This document shows, in pieces, positions 10,301 through 17,759 of a stretch of 47,564 nt of DNA (position 1 is its first letter; the number at the start of each line of letters is the position of its first letter). This stretch comes from Succinimonas sp045124755. GTDB taxonomy: Bacteria; Pseudomonadota; Gammaproteobacteria; Enterobacterales; Succinivibrionaceae. The translations under genes and the position numbers were made by a program. Below the pieces are notes generated by a model. The model made no database searches and had not been told where the DNA came from. It was given only the letters and a program-made list of their open reading frames with translations. The stretch lies in NCBI RefSeq assembly GCF_045124755.1, contig NZ_JBGVMK010000053.1; one strand, 5' to 3'.

Positions 10301-10660
10301 GGTGTAGTCGCCGTCATTTTCATAAACGTGGTCAATTCCGGGAACTGCGAGTGTAAAAGATGGCATGCGGTAAACTGAACCGTCACCGAAATCCCAGACT
10401 ATATAAGTATCAGGTTCGTAGCAGTTGGTAACCGGAGCCTCGTAATCATGATAGAAAGTTGCTCTTAATCCCTGAGTTTTGGCCAGTACTGCCGGAGCCG
10501 GATAATTGAAGACGCAGGAAGCAACCGGAGTTTCCGAGCCGGAATTACCTTCCAGGGGGTCTGCCAGGGGCGTGTTCATGCATAATGCGGAAACAGAAAG
10601 CGCCAGGATTGCGGATACAGCATTGCAAAGTCTTGTATGCCGGAAACTTTTGTTTTTCAT
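7343..10660 (-). CDS. giant PKD-domain exoprotein with GlyGly-CTERM tail, copy 2
   Basis: A 1105-residue paralog of the preceding entry with the same order of parts. It has a signal peptide at 1-33, PKD repeats with WDFGDG near residues 88 and 297 and a WNFGDG variant near 494, alternating WSTGE/WSNGK Ig-like units, and two W-x-x-D-G-E units before the tail. The tail ends KKGGALDLFSLMLLAGSSIF then LRRRKK, again GlyGly-CTERM. The linker before it differs most: copy 2 has a Pro/Glu/Asp-rich stretch (EPVTPDTPEDPEITTPDAPE) where copy 1 is Asp/Glu/Ser-rich. N-terminal 130 residues and C-terminus are the most alike; the middle has diverged. Likely surface-exposed after type II secretion and rhombosortase processing (inference). 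Confidence 0.92.
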   Translation of the reverse strand: MKNKSFRHTRLCNAVSAILALSVSALCMNTPLADPLEGNSGSETPVASCVFNYPAPAVLAKTQGLRATFYHDYEAPVTNCYEPDTYIVWDFGDGSVYRMPSFTLAVPGIDHVYENDGDYTVRIYFEKADGQTVSEAKEINISLKDVDPVVHIEPRLENGGPGMIQAGDKIHLDGSASLSKKGHEIVSYLWSTGETTPEIEITVNEEMLRNPVSLTVTDETGASQTRSIMLESMFAACGVAPIYTIWTHFDALNTGRTVSFSDASTDDLGGLCPVGIDSGEPIRFDNVYGSFSGTDFFWDFGDGTTSTDSNTNAEHTYENPGEYTVLYVVAFQDADIHTAAKKITVAEPEFKAMIVPEANDFAISHDESQIIVWTSDPIKLQAQVPEGAGDSLSYKWSTGETTQSITVTPDTDNKKYSVEITDAQGNTVTAEITVHLELPVCSPAEIGLEDRITAQFDERADSLTVNFTDKSTVRSLGCAIIDIDLDEFDPNATRIWNFGDGTAAEGKTVSHTYNEPGTYTVTLKLTAEDTTKEISREITVTDLDEPIPDQPVTVKTIRFSMEAGTSLALDSTLYFPQTEGTAYRWSTGESTPVIVVNPVYSKEYTLDILDSAGAVVNRLICAVEIIPPAIPDISGLVPVIQLRTSADDQDRTVQVGSAVTIDASQSYVQSDSGEIGNGTQLTYEWSNGKTGPVITEVITENTTLTVKVTDPATGLFSTVDVSIKAVADEAQVPLLPCVSIEGGDVIKVNTNTVFIGSCNHHDPSKLIFKWTVDGEEVGNEMILNHTFTQLGKHHVEFTVSTGYGNTASINVDVLVIEDTETPDVEIVGKDLVWSDEEVLLKARIAVDAANIVWTLDGEVVAEAGESVLSHVFNIIGHHKVAVEVTDQEGVKHTASFTVTVNSKHESVLLSFAEDDQSHGDSDVVPFVKSKSQEVEPLKLLTDGHLSVNFANVAGYANIRILKVDSENNTVRACRFDFNIGVDCTSSHDGFSIGVPNGDGIALTFHEPGQYQVQVSAQSANADEVNGYIPLEVVESMNEEDPEPVTPDTPEDPEITTPDAPEADNPESDSNTSESKSSGGKKGGALDLFSLMLLAGSSIFLRRRKK

Positions 10661-10723
10661 ATTGAAGATCTCTTTTCTTAGGATTCTGGGAGGATGAAAG
10701 CCCTCCCGTGTTAATCAGCATGA

Positions 10724-10800
10724 GCAAATTAACACTTTTTTAACAAAATGGTCAAGAATGCGTGTTAAAAAATTGTTAAAGTTAACACTGGATCAAAAAA
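10724..10800 (-). promoter_or_regulatory. conserved TTAAC-rich upstream region of PKD copy 2
   Basis: Counterpart of 6786-6862, with 27 identical bases at 10724-10750 and repeated TTAAC/GTTAA half-sites. Conservation of this non-coding block after the coding regions have diverged argues for function, probably binding of a common regulator and the promoter. Confidence 0.5.
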
Positions 10801-10911
10801 GCGCGTTAGATGGCTTACTGAGACGATACGTATGCAAGAGGAATACTGATTATGAGGTGCAGATCGGTGATATTGGTTAGCTGATGCCTAAAGATAAAAA
10901 CGGCACTCTCC

Positions 10912-10958
10912 CAAAAAGCAGCAAATCCTTTGGGTGAAGTTTTCCGGGACTTGCTGCT
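10912..10958 (-). terminator. rho-independent terminator after the 362-residue orphan gene
   Basis: AGCAGCAAATCC (10917-10928) pairs with GGACTTGCTGCT (10947-10958) with one mismatch. On the minus strand the stem is followed by TTTTTGG. It lies about 70 bp past the stop codon at 11031. Confidence 0.75.
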
Positions 10959-11030
10959 CTCGGTTTTATTCTGAATCAGATCTCCCGGCATAGAGCGCCA
11001 GGGTCAGATGTGATGATTCATTTGGTGGGA

Positions 11031-12119
11031 TCAGCACTCATTAGTGCTCCAAATATTTGTTTCACCCATGCATCTGAAATAATCCGCCACTCCTTCATCA
11101 TAGTAATCACCCCGATAAGTGAAATACTCAGCGGGGATTATGCTATTTATCTCCTCCGGAAGCCAATTATCATAATCCATCAGGTATGAGACAAGCCCGT
11201 CTTCCTCCTTCAGCATTTCCTTAACCTCCATCGGATAGTAATAGATTATCATATCGAGATGCCCGCATATCTCGTCAATACTGATAGTATCACCATCCTC
11301 ATCATAATCTTTCCTATCTTGTTCCGTATGAATTCCCATTTTTTCCATGTACTTTGTCACGGCGCTTTTCGTGATGCTTTCCGGATCCAGATCCTGCTGG
11401 GATTCAAAAAATTCTTCAAGACTGGTGCCGCTTCCGGGAATCCCCTCCTCGTAGTATTTCTGACTTAAGATACCGGGGTCATAGTCTTTCCACCAGAAAT
11501 AAATAGTCGTTTCCGGATCGTTTCCGTGGTAATCCTGCATGTATTCCCATATGGTTTGCGTACCCATTTCCCGAAACAGCTCTCGGTATGACATGATCTT
11601 TTTATGGGTGATTTGCCGGTAATATTTAAGAAGATCACGGAGAGCCGTCATCTCTTCGTCGCTCATGCTATCATTCGTTGAGAACAGGCCATCAGCGCTG
11701 CTGCGCATGGAAACCACCCCCGGAATAAAATCTTCCGGCGATGCTCTCACATAATCCATGAGGTTAAAAATATCGTCTATACCAGCATAACTGTCAACCC
11801 GGCTGTTAAGGAACATGTCGATGACAGCTACCTCCTTCTGCTTTTCCTCAAAATAGGTTCCCTTGACAGCGTTCCAGGCTTTCATAAGAACTTCATGCGG
11901 GCAGGAAGTGAGGTATTCGACAGGATCTCTGCCATGGCAGATGAGCTCCCGAATATATTCATCAGAATAGTTGGATACCCAGACAAGGCCATTCTTTTTA
12001 AAAAGCAGATCGGCGGCATAATCCTGTACACTCGATTCATGTTTGTCGAGTTTTTTGAGTTCTCCGGCAATCGTACGAATTATGGCCAATCCTTCATCAA
12101 TTTTGCTGCATGTTGTCAT
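11031..12119 (-). CDS. acidic protein of unknown function (362 aa)
   Basis: I do not recognise the family. The protein is rich in Asp, Glu and Tyr, with no signal peptide or membrane helix, and is probably cytoplasmic. Features seen: a helical N-terminal ~170 residues (EELKKLDKHESSVQDYA-like), aromatic stretches such as IYFWWKDYDPG and DMIIYYYP, and an acidic C-terminal half with a possible Asp-rich turn (DYDEDGDTISIDEI) that resembles an EF-hand-like loop but may be chance. The start at 12119 has GAGGA about 10 bases upstream. The gene is isolated, has its own strong terminator, and no neighbour suggests a pathway. Confidence 0.8.
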   Translation of the reverse strand: MTTCSKIDEGLAIIRTIAGELKKLDKHESSVQDYAADLLFKKNGLVWVSNYSDEYIRELICHGRDPVEYLTSCPHEVLMKAWNAVKGTYFEEKQKEVAVIDMFLNSRVDSYAGIDDIFNLMDYVRASPEDFIPGVVSMRSSADGLFSTNDSMSDEEMTALRDLLKYYRQITHKKIMSYRELFREMGTQTIWEYMQDYHGNDPETTIYFWWKDYDPGILSQKYYEEGIPGSGTSLEEFFESQQDLDPESITKSAVTKYMEKMGIHTEQDRKDYDEDGDTISIDEICGHLDMIIYYYPMEVKEMLKEEDGLVSYLMDYDNWLPEEINSIIPAEYFTYRGDYYDEGVADYFRCMGETNIWSTNEC

Positions 12120-12631
12120 GATAGCTAATCCTCTTGTTTTACAAAGTTTTGATTTTAACGGGCTGTTTCCGCATAAAGATTTTCAGGGAGCCCTTTCCCC
12201 CTTTCATTTCCCGGTTGCATAGAACCAGTTTTCCGTCATGGTTCCGCCGGTGTTTCAGTTTTGTCATGTCTTCTTCATTTTTTCCTCCCTTGTCTTTTCC
12301 GGTGCCAGGATTCCTCATGAATGATGCCGGTGATCGCCGCTCTATTGAGGGCCATTTTCGGTTCCGGACATCCGCGGATTTCGGGGCCGATGTTGAGCGT
12401 TTTTACACCGGTGCAAAGCGCTAATCTCATTGACCATCCATGTGATTGCCCTTCCTTAAATCGAAGTGTAATCCCAGGATAAACTCAAATTTACTGGCAT
12501 TTCACCTGACGATTACAGTATACCACAAAACAGAAAAGAAAGTATAGTCACATGATAATTATGCGATATACCTCTAAACATGCCTGTAAACCGTCTATTT
12601 GCGTTAAACTTGCTTTTCAGGGGTGAACCAG

Positions 12632-12674
12632 GGTGATTTTGGACAAAAAAGCACCAAAATCACCAAATTGGTGC
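12632..12674. other. two mutually exclusive hairpins in an intergenic region
   Basis: GGTGATTTTGG (12632-12642) pairs perfectly with CCAAAATCACC (12654-12664). The 3' arm overlaps a second inverted repeat, GCACCAA (12651-12657) with TTGGTGC (12668-12674). Only one stem can form at a time, as in an attenuator or a binding site with two registers. No gene follows closely, so the role is unknown. Confidence 0.45.
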
Positions 12675-12965
12675 ATTATTTGGGGCTGGAGCTTTGGTTA
12701 TGGAGCGATAAAGGCCTTGCGGGCTAACCAGGTGAAGGAGAACTGATAAGAGACATGATTTAGGCGGAGCTTCAGCTTCGGGAGTTTACCCGGATGACGG
12801 GAAAGCCGTAACCGCGGAAGTGAGATTGCTCTCGTTTCGGCTTGTTTGTTCAGAAAAACGGATATAAATGAATGAAAACGGAAGCAAATGGGGCAGATTA
12901 AGAAGGGAGTTTTACCTGATACCCTCGCTTAGAACCGCCTGCTCAGCGGCAGGAGAATTCGCAAA

Positions 12966-12999
12966 GCTCCGGAATCTGCCCCTTGCAGAATTCCGGAGC
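12966..12999 (-). terminator. hairpin downstream of the four-Cys membrane protein gene
   Basis: GCTCCGGAATCTGC (12966-12979) pairs with GCAGAATTCCGGAGC (12985-12999), 14 bp with one bulged base. It lies 57 bp past the stop at 13056. It is followed on the minus strand only by TTTGCG, so termination would be weak. Confidence 0.4.
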
Positions 13000-13055
13000 C
13001 GGAGTACCGGGAAATTACCGAAAATCCGGCAATTGTTAAGGTTCAAAAGGTGCTA

Positions 13056-13613
13056 TCAGCGTTTGCCTTCCTTTTCGCTGAAGGTTCTGGTACTGGTGGC
13101 ATCCTTGTCCAGACCGCAGAGGTTCACGGTGAGATTCAGACTTTTCAGAACAGTCAGGCCGGCATGTTCCCGGTTCTCTCTGTGAAACTCTTCTTTGGTG
13201 ATGCAGATGTCAGATGTTTGCCCGTTTGAATATGTCGCCGGAGCCTTGCACTCATAAACATAGCGCATTTCCGCAACTTTCCCGCCGGCACAGACTGCCT
13301 CGCCGATGTTTTCCAGAGAAAGATCCTTGTATTTGCTGTGCGCCAGCGCATCCTTGGCGGTTCTTTGGATCTGCCACTTAAGACCGGTTTCGGACTTCAT
13401 GTAGAACTCATCCGCCAGGTAGTACCAGAATATTCCCAGTATGATGACAATGTAAATGAGGTACTTCGCAATGCGAGCGATAACAATGGCCATCGTAATA
13501 CGCTCAGGAGGAGCCGGCGGTGTCTCATCAGGATTTCCGGAAAGAACTCGTCCCTGAGCATTGGGATTGGCTCTTTTCTGTTTTTCAAAGGAAGAATTAT
13601 TTTCGTCGTACAT
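13056..13613 (-). CDS. membrane-anchored periplasmic protein, four-Cys subfamily (member A)
   Basis: A 185-residue protein: a ~40-residue Pro-rich cytoplasmic N-terminus, one membrane helix at about 42-62 (IVIARIAKYLIYIVIILGIF), then a ~115-residue periplasmic domain. The domain matches the array proteins at 16.3-21.2 kb: an amphipathic helix (RTAKDALAHSKYKDLSL) and strands with cysteines in the contexts AVCAGG, YECKAPA, SDICIT and VNLCGLD, ending STRTF. The same four-Cys pattern and ending occur in the members at 16363 and 17102. The longer N-terminal tail and its distance from the array make it the outlier. The order helix-then-four-strands suggests a cystatin/NTF2-like fold (inference). 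Function unknown. AAGGA lies about 10 bases before the start. Confidence 0.8.
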   Translation of the reverse strand: MYDENNSSFEKQKRANPNAQGRVLSGNPDETPPAPPERITMAIVIARIAKYLIYIVIILGIFWYYLADEFYMKSETGLKWQIQRTAKDALAHSKYKDLSLENIGEAVCAGGKVAEMRYVYECKAPATYSNGQTSDICITKEEFHRENREHAGLTVLKSLNLTVNLCGLDKDATSTRTFSEKEGKR

Positions 13614-13719
13614 GCTAAATAGTTCCTTGCTGTTATGAAATCATGGCAGTTACACCGGCTTTGCGCCACCTTGACCTGGTTAAAACCGGTATGTCAGGCT
13701 TTTTCCCGCGGGGCAAGCT

Positions 13720-14307
13720 TCACGCTTCCGCCTTTATGGCTTTCTGCTGCTCCAGCCATTCCTTTTTCAGGATGGCATACTGGTAGGTGTTTTCATAATG
13801 GGGCGTGCCATCGGGATTTTTCACAAAGGAAAAGATCTCCCTGAAAAAGCCCTCCTTCCGCATGCCCAGCTTTTCGCAGAGCTGCTGGCTGGGAATGTTG
13901 TAATCGTCTGTGTAGATATAAACCCGCCGGGCTCCCTTGTCCCTGAAGAGATAGTCCAGAAAGGCCCGCCCAGCTTCATAGGCATAGCCCTGCCTATGGT
14001 ACTTGCTGTTCAGCATGGCACTGGGACTGAAGGTATCCAGAGGAGAATTCTCCGGGGCGTGCATTTCTCCGGTTTCCGGATAGGCAAAAACCTCGCCGAT
14101 TACCTTGCCGCTCTCCCGGAGAGTGATGGCGAAGTAGTAATCGGGATCCCGGGATCTTTTGATAACGGCTGCTTTGGCTTCCTCCAGGGAATTCAGCTTC
14201 ATCCAGGCAAAGCAATGGACCTGCGGTTCTTCCAGATATTCAAAAACATCTGCGGCATCACCCTCGCGGAACGGCCGGAGAATCAGTCTTGGGGTTTCGA
14301 TGATCAT
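13720..14307 (-). CDS. GNAT family N-acetyltransferase (RimJ/RimL-like)
   Basis: A 195-residue protein with the Acetyltransf_3 layout. It begins ETPRLILRPFREGDAADVFE, typical of RimJ/RimL-type enzymes. The central strand RESGKVIGEVFAYPE precedes the acetyl-CoA pyrophosphate loop YHRQGYAYEAGRAFLDYLF (Q-x-x-G-x-A form), followed by a C-terminal region with NIPSQQLCEKLGMRKEGFFRE. It would transfer acetyl from acetyl-CoA to an amine in the cytoplasm; the substrate cannot be told. AGGA lies 8 bases before the ATG. Full length for the family and apparently monocistronic. Confidence 0.92.
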   Translation of the reverse strand: MIIETPRLILRPFREGDAADVFEYLEEPQVHCFAWMKLNSLEEAKAAVIKRSRDPDYYFAITLRESGKVIGEVFAYPETGEMHAPENSPLDTFSPSAMLNSKYHRQGYAYEAGRAFLDYLFRDKGARRVYIYTDDYNIPSQQLCEKLGMRKEGFFREIFSFVKNPDGTPHYENTYQYAILKKEWLEQQKAIKAEA

Positions 14308-14722
14308 GTTTGCTTCCTGTGGTTTTCCGGAGATCCCTGGTTAGTGAACCTCAGCCGGGAGAAGAGCCTGAACCGGTTATTTCTTAAGCAGATCTTACCC
14401 TCTTTTCGGTGATTTTCAACATTTGGGGCTCCTTTCCTGAACCTCCAAGGCGGAGAGCCTGCCGATGCCGGAAAGCTTCCCGCGGGGAAGCTATCTATTA
14501 AGATCTCCGAATTATATTCTTTCCCCTTCAGCCTTAACCTTTGGGATCCCTGCCCCCTTGTCCGGACAATTCCCGGCGGCTGAGACCTGATTACGGCCAT
14601 GCATCACAAAGCGTCATTGACTCCCGCGGCCATAATTGAAAAGCGGTCAGAGACTCGGCTAAGATAGACCGCAGCAAATCTTCGCCGGAGCCTTTGCCGG
14701 CAGGTATTAAGGAACTTTATCT
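14308..14722. other. 415-bp divergent intergenic region
   Basis: No gene seen. It has a compact hairpin AGCTTCCC/GGGAAGCT at 14474-14492. A weak promoter-like pair TTGAAA (14637) and TAAGAT lies 18 bp apart, and a dyad GCGGTC/GACCGC (14643-14648, 14667-14672) spans it, as an operator could. These would serve the plus-strand gene at 14723. Confidence 0.4.
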
Positions 14723-15367
14723 ATGAAGCTGAACCATTTCAAAGACATCGCCATGTCTTGTATGTTTGTCCCCGCCCTGCTGGTCTCTGCCAACGCAGCG
14801 GAGACGAAGGCAGGTTTTCCGGCCGATCTTTCCGCCGACCTTACCATGGAAAACTCTGCAAAGCTCATCTGTACTCCCATGGCTAATGCCATGAGTCTCT
14901 TTTTTACCGGAGTTCAGGACGGCATTCCCGTGAAAATCGGCTGCAAGCTGACTTCGTTGGAGAAGCTGGATGACAATTCCTTCAAAGCCTGGCTGGATGC
15001 GGATCGGGACAAGACCAAAAGGTGCATTCATGACACAGCCTTCAAAAGAAAGATGTTTAAGGGCCTCGGCTATGACATTGACCGGGATGAGATTGATGCG
15101 GGAGCCGCCGCTAAAAAGTTTCGGAGCGTTACCCCGGAGGCTCTTCAAAAACTCCAGGCTGAAAGCGAGCCCGGCAATGATTTTTCCGAGGCGGAATTTC
15201 GGGATATCCGGGCGGTCTATCTTACGACTTTGGTGATGAGCGGGGACGGAAATGAAGCGCCCCCGGCGCAGGCCTGCACCTTTGTTACCCGAAACAACTT
15301 TTACATCTGCGCTGACGGCAAGATCCTGTGTCATAAGAAGCCGAACTCTTCCGAGGCCGGGAAGTAA
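14723..15367 (+). CDS. secreted six-cysteine protein of unknown function, copy 1
   Basis: A 214-residue protein with a signal peptide at about 1-25 (cleavage near ANA-AE). The mature part matches the protein at 21634-22221: conserved contexts MENSAKLICTP, IGCKLTSLEKLDD, KRCIHDTAFKRKMFKGLGYD, NEAPPAQACTF, NFYICADG and ILCHK. Six cysteines are conserved between the two and probably form three disulfides in the periplasm or outside the cell (inference). Family not recognised. AAGGAA precedes the start. The ADP-ribosylglycohydrolase gene follows after 23 bp on the same strand, so the two may be co-transcribed. The two copies bracket the array of small membrane proteins. Confidence 0.82.
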   Translation: MKLNHFKDIAMSCMFVPALLVSANAAETKAGFPADLSADLTMENSAKLICTPMANAMSLFFTGVQDGIPVKIGCKLTSLEKLDDNSFKAWLDADRDKTKRCIHDTAFKRKMFKGLGYDIDRDEIDAGAAAKKFRSVTPEALQKLQAESEPGNDFSEAEFRDIRAVYLTTLVMSGDGNEAPPAQACTFVTRNNFYICADGKILCHKKPNSSEAGK

Positions 15368-15390
15368 CGTCTTTTTAAGGAGGTAAGGTT

Positions 15391-16242
15391 ATGCTGGGAG
15401 CTATTATCGGAGACATTGCGGGTTCCCGCTTTGAGTGGCACAACATTAAGAGCAAGGATTTTGCGCTTTTCGATCCGGGATGCTTTCCCACCGATGACAG
15501 CTATATGACCCTGGCTCTGGCGGAGGCGCTTACGGTAAGCCGCCCGGACTTCAGCGATCTCTCGATAAATGCTGTCCGGGAGATGCAACTTTGGGGACGG
15601 CGTCATCCTGATGCCGGTTATGGATCCCGGTTCCGGGAATGGCTTAATTCCCCCGACCCCAGGCCCTACAACAGTCTGGGTAACGGCGCTGCCATGCGGG
15701 TAAGCCCGGCGGGCTTTGCGGCAGAAACTCTTTCCGAAGTCAAAATGCTGGCCCGGATGATCACCGAGGTCACCCATAATCATCCTGAGGGACTGAAAGC
15801 GGCGGAGGCGGTGGCATCAGCCATTTTTCTGGCCCGGGCCGGATTGTCTCTCCCGGAGATCCGGACTTATATTGACCGGAACTACTACTCCATGGATTTC
15901 ACCCTGGACGAGATCCGGCCGCATTACCGTTTTGACGTAACCTGCCATGGCAGCGTGCCCCAGGCCTTTATGGCCCTCTTTGAATCCTCAGGCTTTGAGG
16001 ATGCCATCAGAAACGCCATTTCCATCGGGGGAGACAGCGATACCATTGCCGCCATCGCCGGAGGCATGGCCGAAGCCGTCTACGGAATTCCCCCGGAGAT
16101 CCGGAAGAAGGCCATGGATTATCTGGATGAAGAGTCCCGGAAGTGTATTGCGGCCTTTAAAGGACGCTTTCCCGAAGATCGCCCCCTTGCGGAACAGGAC
16201 ATTAGGGAGAGCATTCAGGAGGTCGGGAGTCAGGAGAAATGA
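15391..16242 (+). CDS. ADP-ribosylglycohydrolase family protein (DraG/ARH-like)
   Basis: A 283-residue cytoplasmic protein with the hallmark motifs of the family: MLGAIIGDIAGSRFEW at the N-terminus, FPTDDSYMTLALAEAL (metal-binding Thr-Asp-Asp), SLGNGAAMRVSPAGF, EVTHNHPEG, and GGDSDTIAAIAGG (second metal-binding Asp cluster) near residue 215. Such enzymes remove ADP-ribose from modified proteins or nucleic acids using two metal ions. Length and motif order are normal and no residue appears missing. AAGGAGG lies 7 bases upstream of the ATG. It follows the six-Cys protein by 23 bp. The target is unknown; no ADP-ribosyltransferase is seen in the window. Confidence 0.93.
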   Translation: MLGAIIGDIAGSRFEWHNIKSKDFALFDPGCFPTDDSYMTLALAEALTVSRPDFSDLSINAVREMQLWGRRHPDAGYGSRFREWLNSPDPRPYNSLGNGAAMRVSPAGFAAETLSEVKMLARMITEVTHNHPEGLKAAEAVASAIFLARAGLSLPEIRTYIDRNYYSMDFTLDEIRPHYRFDVTCHGSVPQAFMALFESSGFEDAIRNAISIGGDSDTIAAIAGGMAEAVYGIPPEIRKKAMDYLDEESRKCIAAFKGRFPEDRPLAEQDIRESIQEVGSQEK

Positions 16243-16254
16243 GAAATGAGAAAT
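16234..16254. repeat. GAGAAAT x3 microrepeat at a stop codon
   Basis: Three perfect 7-bp units (16234-16240, 16241-16247, 16248-16254). The first supplies the final codons and TGA of the ADP-ribosylglycohydrolase gene. Being 7 bp, loss or gain of units could only alter the extreme C-terminus. Confidence 0.8.
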
Positions 16255-16362
16255 GAGAGGAAGCCCTCTTTAGCTCCGAAGCTTCTGATTTAGATGGGGC
16301 CCTCGGTGAGGATTTTCCGGAATTCCTGCCCGCATATCAGGCATTTCCAGGATTCCCGGTAG

Positions 16363-16758
16363 CTACTCATGGAACGTCCGGGTGCTTTTTATGCCGGCAT
16401 CAAGCCCGCATAAACTCACAGTTACTCTGGTTGAGGTCTTTTTATAGCTGGTGCCGGAACCAATATAATTATTGGCCTTTATAAAGAACTCAGTGCTTTT
16501 TATGCAGATCCGGGAACGGGTTCCGTCTGAAAACTCCGCAGTCCCGGTACAAGCTTTCCGGCTCTCAAATGGTCCGCTACGAAGGTGCTGGCACTCAATG
16601 CCGGAAACAGAGCTGACACTGAGAGAGGCATAACGGGTTCCGGCAAGAGCATCCTTAAGAGTCTCCTCTGCCATATTTGTCAGCTCGTGTCTTTGGTAAA
16701 AAAAAGCAACCGCCGCCGCAACGACCATGATCAGTATTACCTGAATAACGCTTTTCAT
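16363..16758 (-). CDS. small membrane-anchored periplasmic protein, four-Cys subfamily (member B)
   Basis: A 131-residue protein: one N-terminal membrane helix (residues 4-20, VIQVILIMVVAAAVAFF), then a periplasmic domain. The domain has the family helix LKDALAGTRYASLSV, four cysteines (IECQHL, KACTGTAEFSDG, SRICIKST, VSLCGLD) and the ending STRTF. It is closest to member C at 17102: the segment from LKDALAGTRYA to the C-terminus and about 100 bp of downstream DNA are shared, so the pair arose by local duplication. Function unknown. Confidence 0.8.
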   Translation of the reverse strand: MKSVIQVILIMVVAAAVAFFYQRHELTNMAEETLKDALAGTRYASLSVSSVSGIECQHLRSGPFESRKACTGTAEFSDGTRSRICIKSTEFFIKANNYIGSGTSYKKTSTRVTVSLCGLDAGIKSTRTFHE

Positions 16759-16841
16759 TTGCTTTCATCCCTGTTTCATTTATTTCTCTTTCCCAGCTGT
16801 GCTCTCATCTAAACGGCAGGAAGACGTTTGGAAGCTCGGGT

Positions 16842-17000
16842 TCATAAATTTATGATCCTGGATATGAACGTCTCTCCCTGGCAATCCGGACCGCGGCCAT
16901 GGATAGTTACGGTAAAAATAATCTTGTAGGACTGCATTGTCTCTATTCCGTGATGATAACACTTCTTTCTGAATTCCTTTTGTTTAATGGAGAAGGGCCT
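16842..17000 (-). pseudogene. decayed copy of the two-Cys small membrane protein (3' third only)
   Basis: The minus strand is an open 3' end of a two-Cys family gene, running from SIKQKEFRKK through YKIIFTVTIHGRGPDCQGE to a stop at 16842, and matches member F (19019-19444) closely at DNA level. Homology ends abruptly near 17000, where the sequence becomes the downstream flank shared by members B and C. The start, membrane helix and first two thirds are missing. It is a remnant cut by duplication or recombination inside the array. Confidence 0.75.
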
Positions 17001-17101
17001 CCTTTAGCGGCAGAATGTTCTGATTTTGGCGGAACTCCCGGAGCGGATTTTCCGGAAATCATGCTCCGCATATCCGGAGCTTTCGGTGTTCCGGGTACTT
17101 G

Positions 17102-17518
17102 CTAACGGAACGACCGAGTGCTTTCTATTCCGGCATCAATCCCGCATAAACTCACAGTTACATTGATTGAGGTTCTTACCCTGTCCTCGGAATTAGAATG
17201 AGGACGTCTCTCATATCTGAAACGTTCAGTACTTTCCATGCAGATCCGAGAACGGGTTCCGTCTGAAAACTCCGCAGTTGCGGTGCATGAGCTCTGGCTC
17301 TGATAACGGCCGCTGCTGATGGTGTGGCAGTCGAAGCCGGAAACAGAGATGATATCGAGGTCGGCATAGCGGGTTCCGGCAAGAGCATCCTTAAGAGTCT
17401 CCTTTGCCATATATGACAATTCGTGTTTATTTAAAACATTAGCCAGCACGGCCATGCCGACCATAAACGATATTATCAGAAGAACCACTATAGTTTTTTT
17501 AATCCTTCTTTCATCCAT
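17102..17518 (-). CDS. small membrane-anchored periplasmic protein, four-Cys subfamily (member C)
   Basis: A 138-residue protein: short basic N-terminus (MDERRIKK), one membrane helix at about 9-27, then the periplasmic domain with helix LKDALAGTRYADLDI, cysteines at FDCHTI, SSCTATAEFSDG, SRICMEST and VSLCGID, and the ending STRSF. Closest relative is member B; they differ mainly in the variable stretch between Cys3 and Cys4 (FRYERRPHSNSED here). GAGGGG lies about 9 bases before the ATG. Function unknown. Confidence 0.8.
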   Translation of the reverse strand: MDERRIKKTIVVLLIISFMVGMAVLANVLNKHELSYMAKETLKDALAGTRYADLDIISVSGFDCHTISSGRYQSQSSCTATAEFSDGTRSRICMESTERFRYERRPHSNSEDRVRTSINVTVSLCGIDAGIESTRSFR

Positions 17519-17759
17519 TTCTCTTTCCCCTCATTTCACTTATCTTCAACCATTTGGCAGCCCTTTTCGTCCGTGTCTGCCGTACTGGCCGTCTTATTCC
17601 GGGGCGACTTTCTTTCAGACTCGTTTTCATTAAAGCCGCCTTAAAAAAGCCGCTAAACACCGTTTCATGTCAGACGAGGATTACATTCATTAAACATCTC
17701 ATGGAGATATGCTCTCTCGATGAAATCTTAGCACGGTGAAGCTGTTTGGGAGCTCGGGT

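Larger units (their letters stand above)
3300..10800 (-). repeat. tandem duplication of a ~3.9 kb PKD gene unit
   Basis: Two units lie head to tail with start-to-start distance 3943 bp. Homology covers the coding regions, the terminator hairpins (3307-3342 and 7238-7273) and about 140 bp of upstream DNA with a block of 27 identical bases (6786-6812 and 10724-10750). The duplication therefore carried its own promoter region. Divergence inside the genes shows it is not very recent. Confidence 0.85.
12120..13055. other. 936-bp intergenic region, no gene supported
   Basis: Short ORFs exist but none has a ribosome site or protein-like composition. It holds the overlapping inverted repeats at 12632-12674 and the hairpin at 12966-12999. 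The rest is unexplained; it could be gene remnant. Confidence 0.55.

Noticed and set aside
14304..14600. Minus-strand 98-codon open frame upstream of the GNAT gene
   Set aside because: Non-globular composition (Arg/Pro/Gly-rich), no ribosome site, and it overlaps the acetyltransferase start region.
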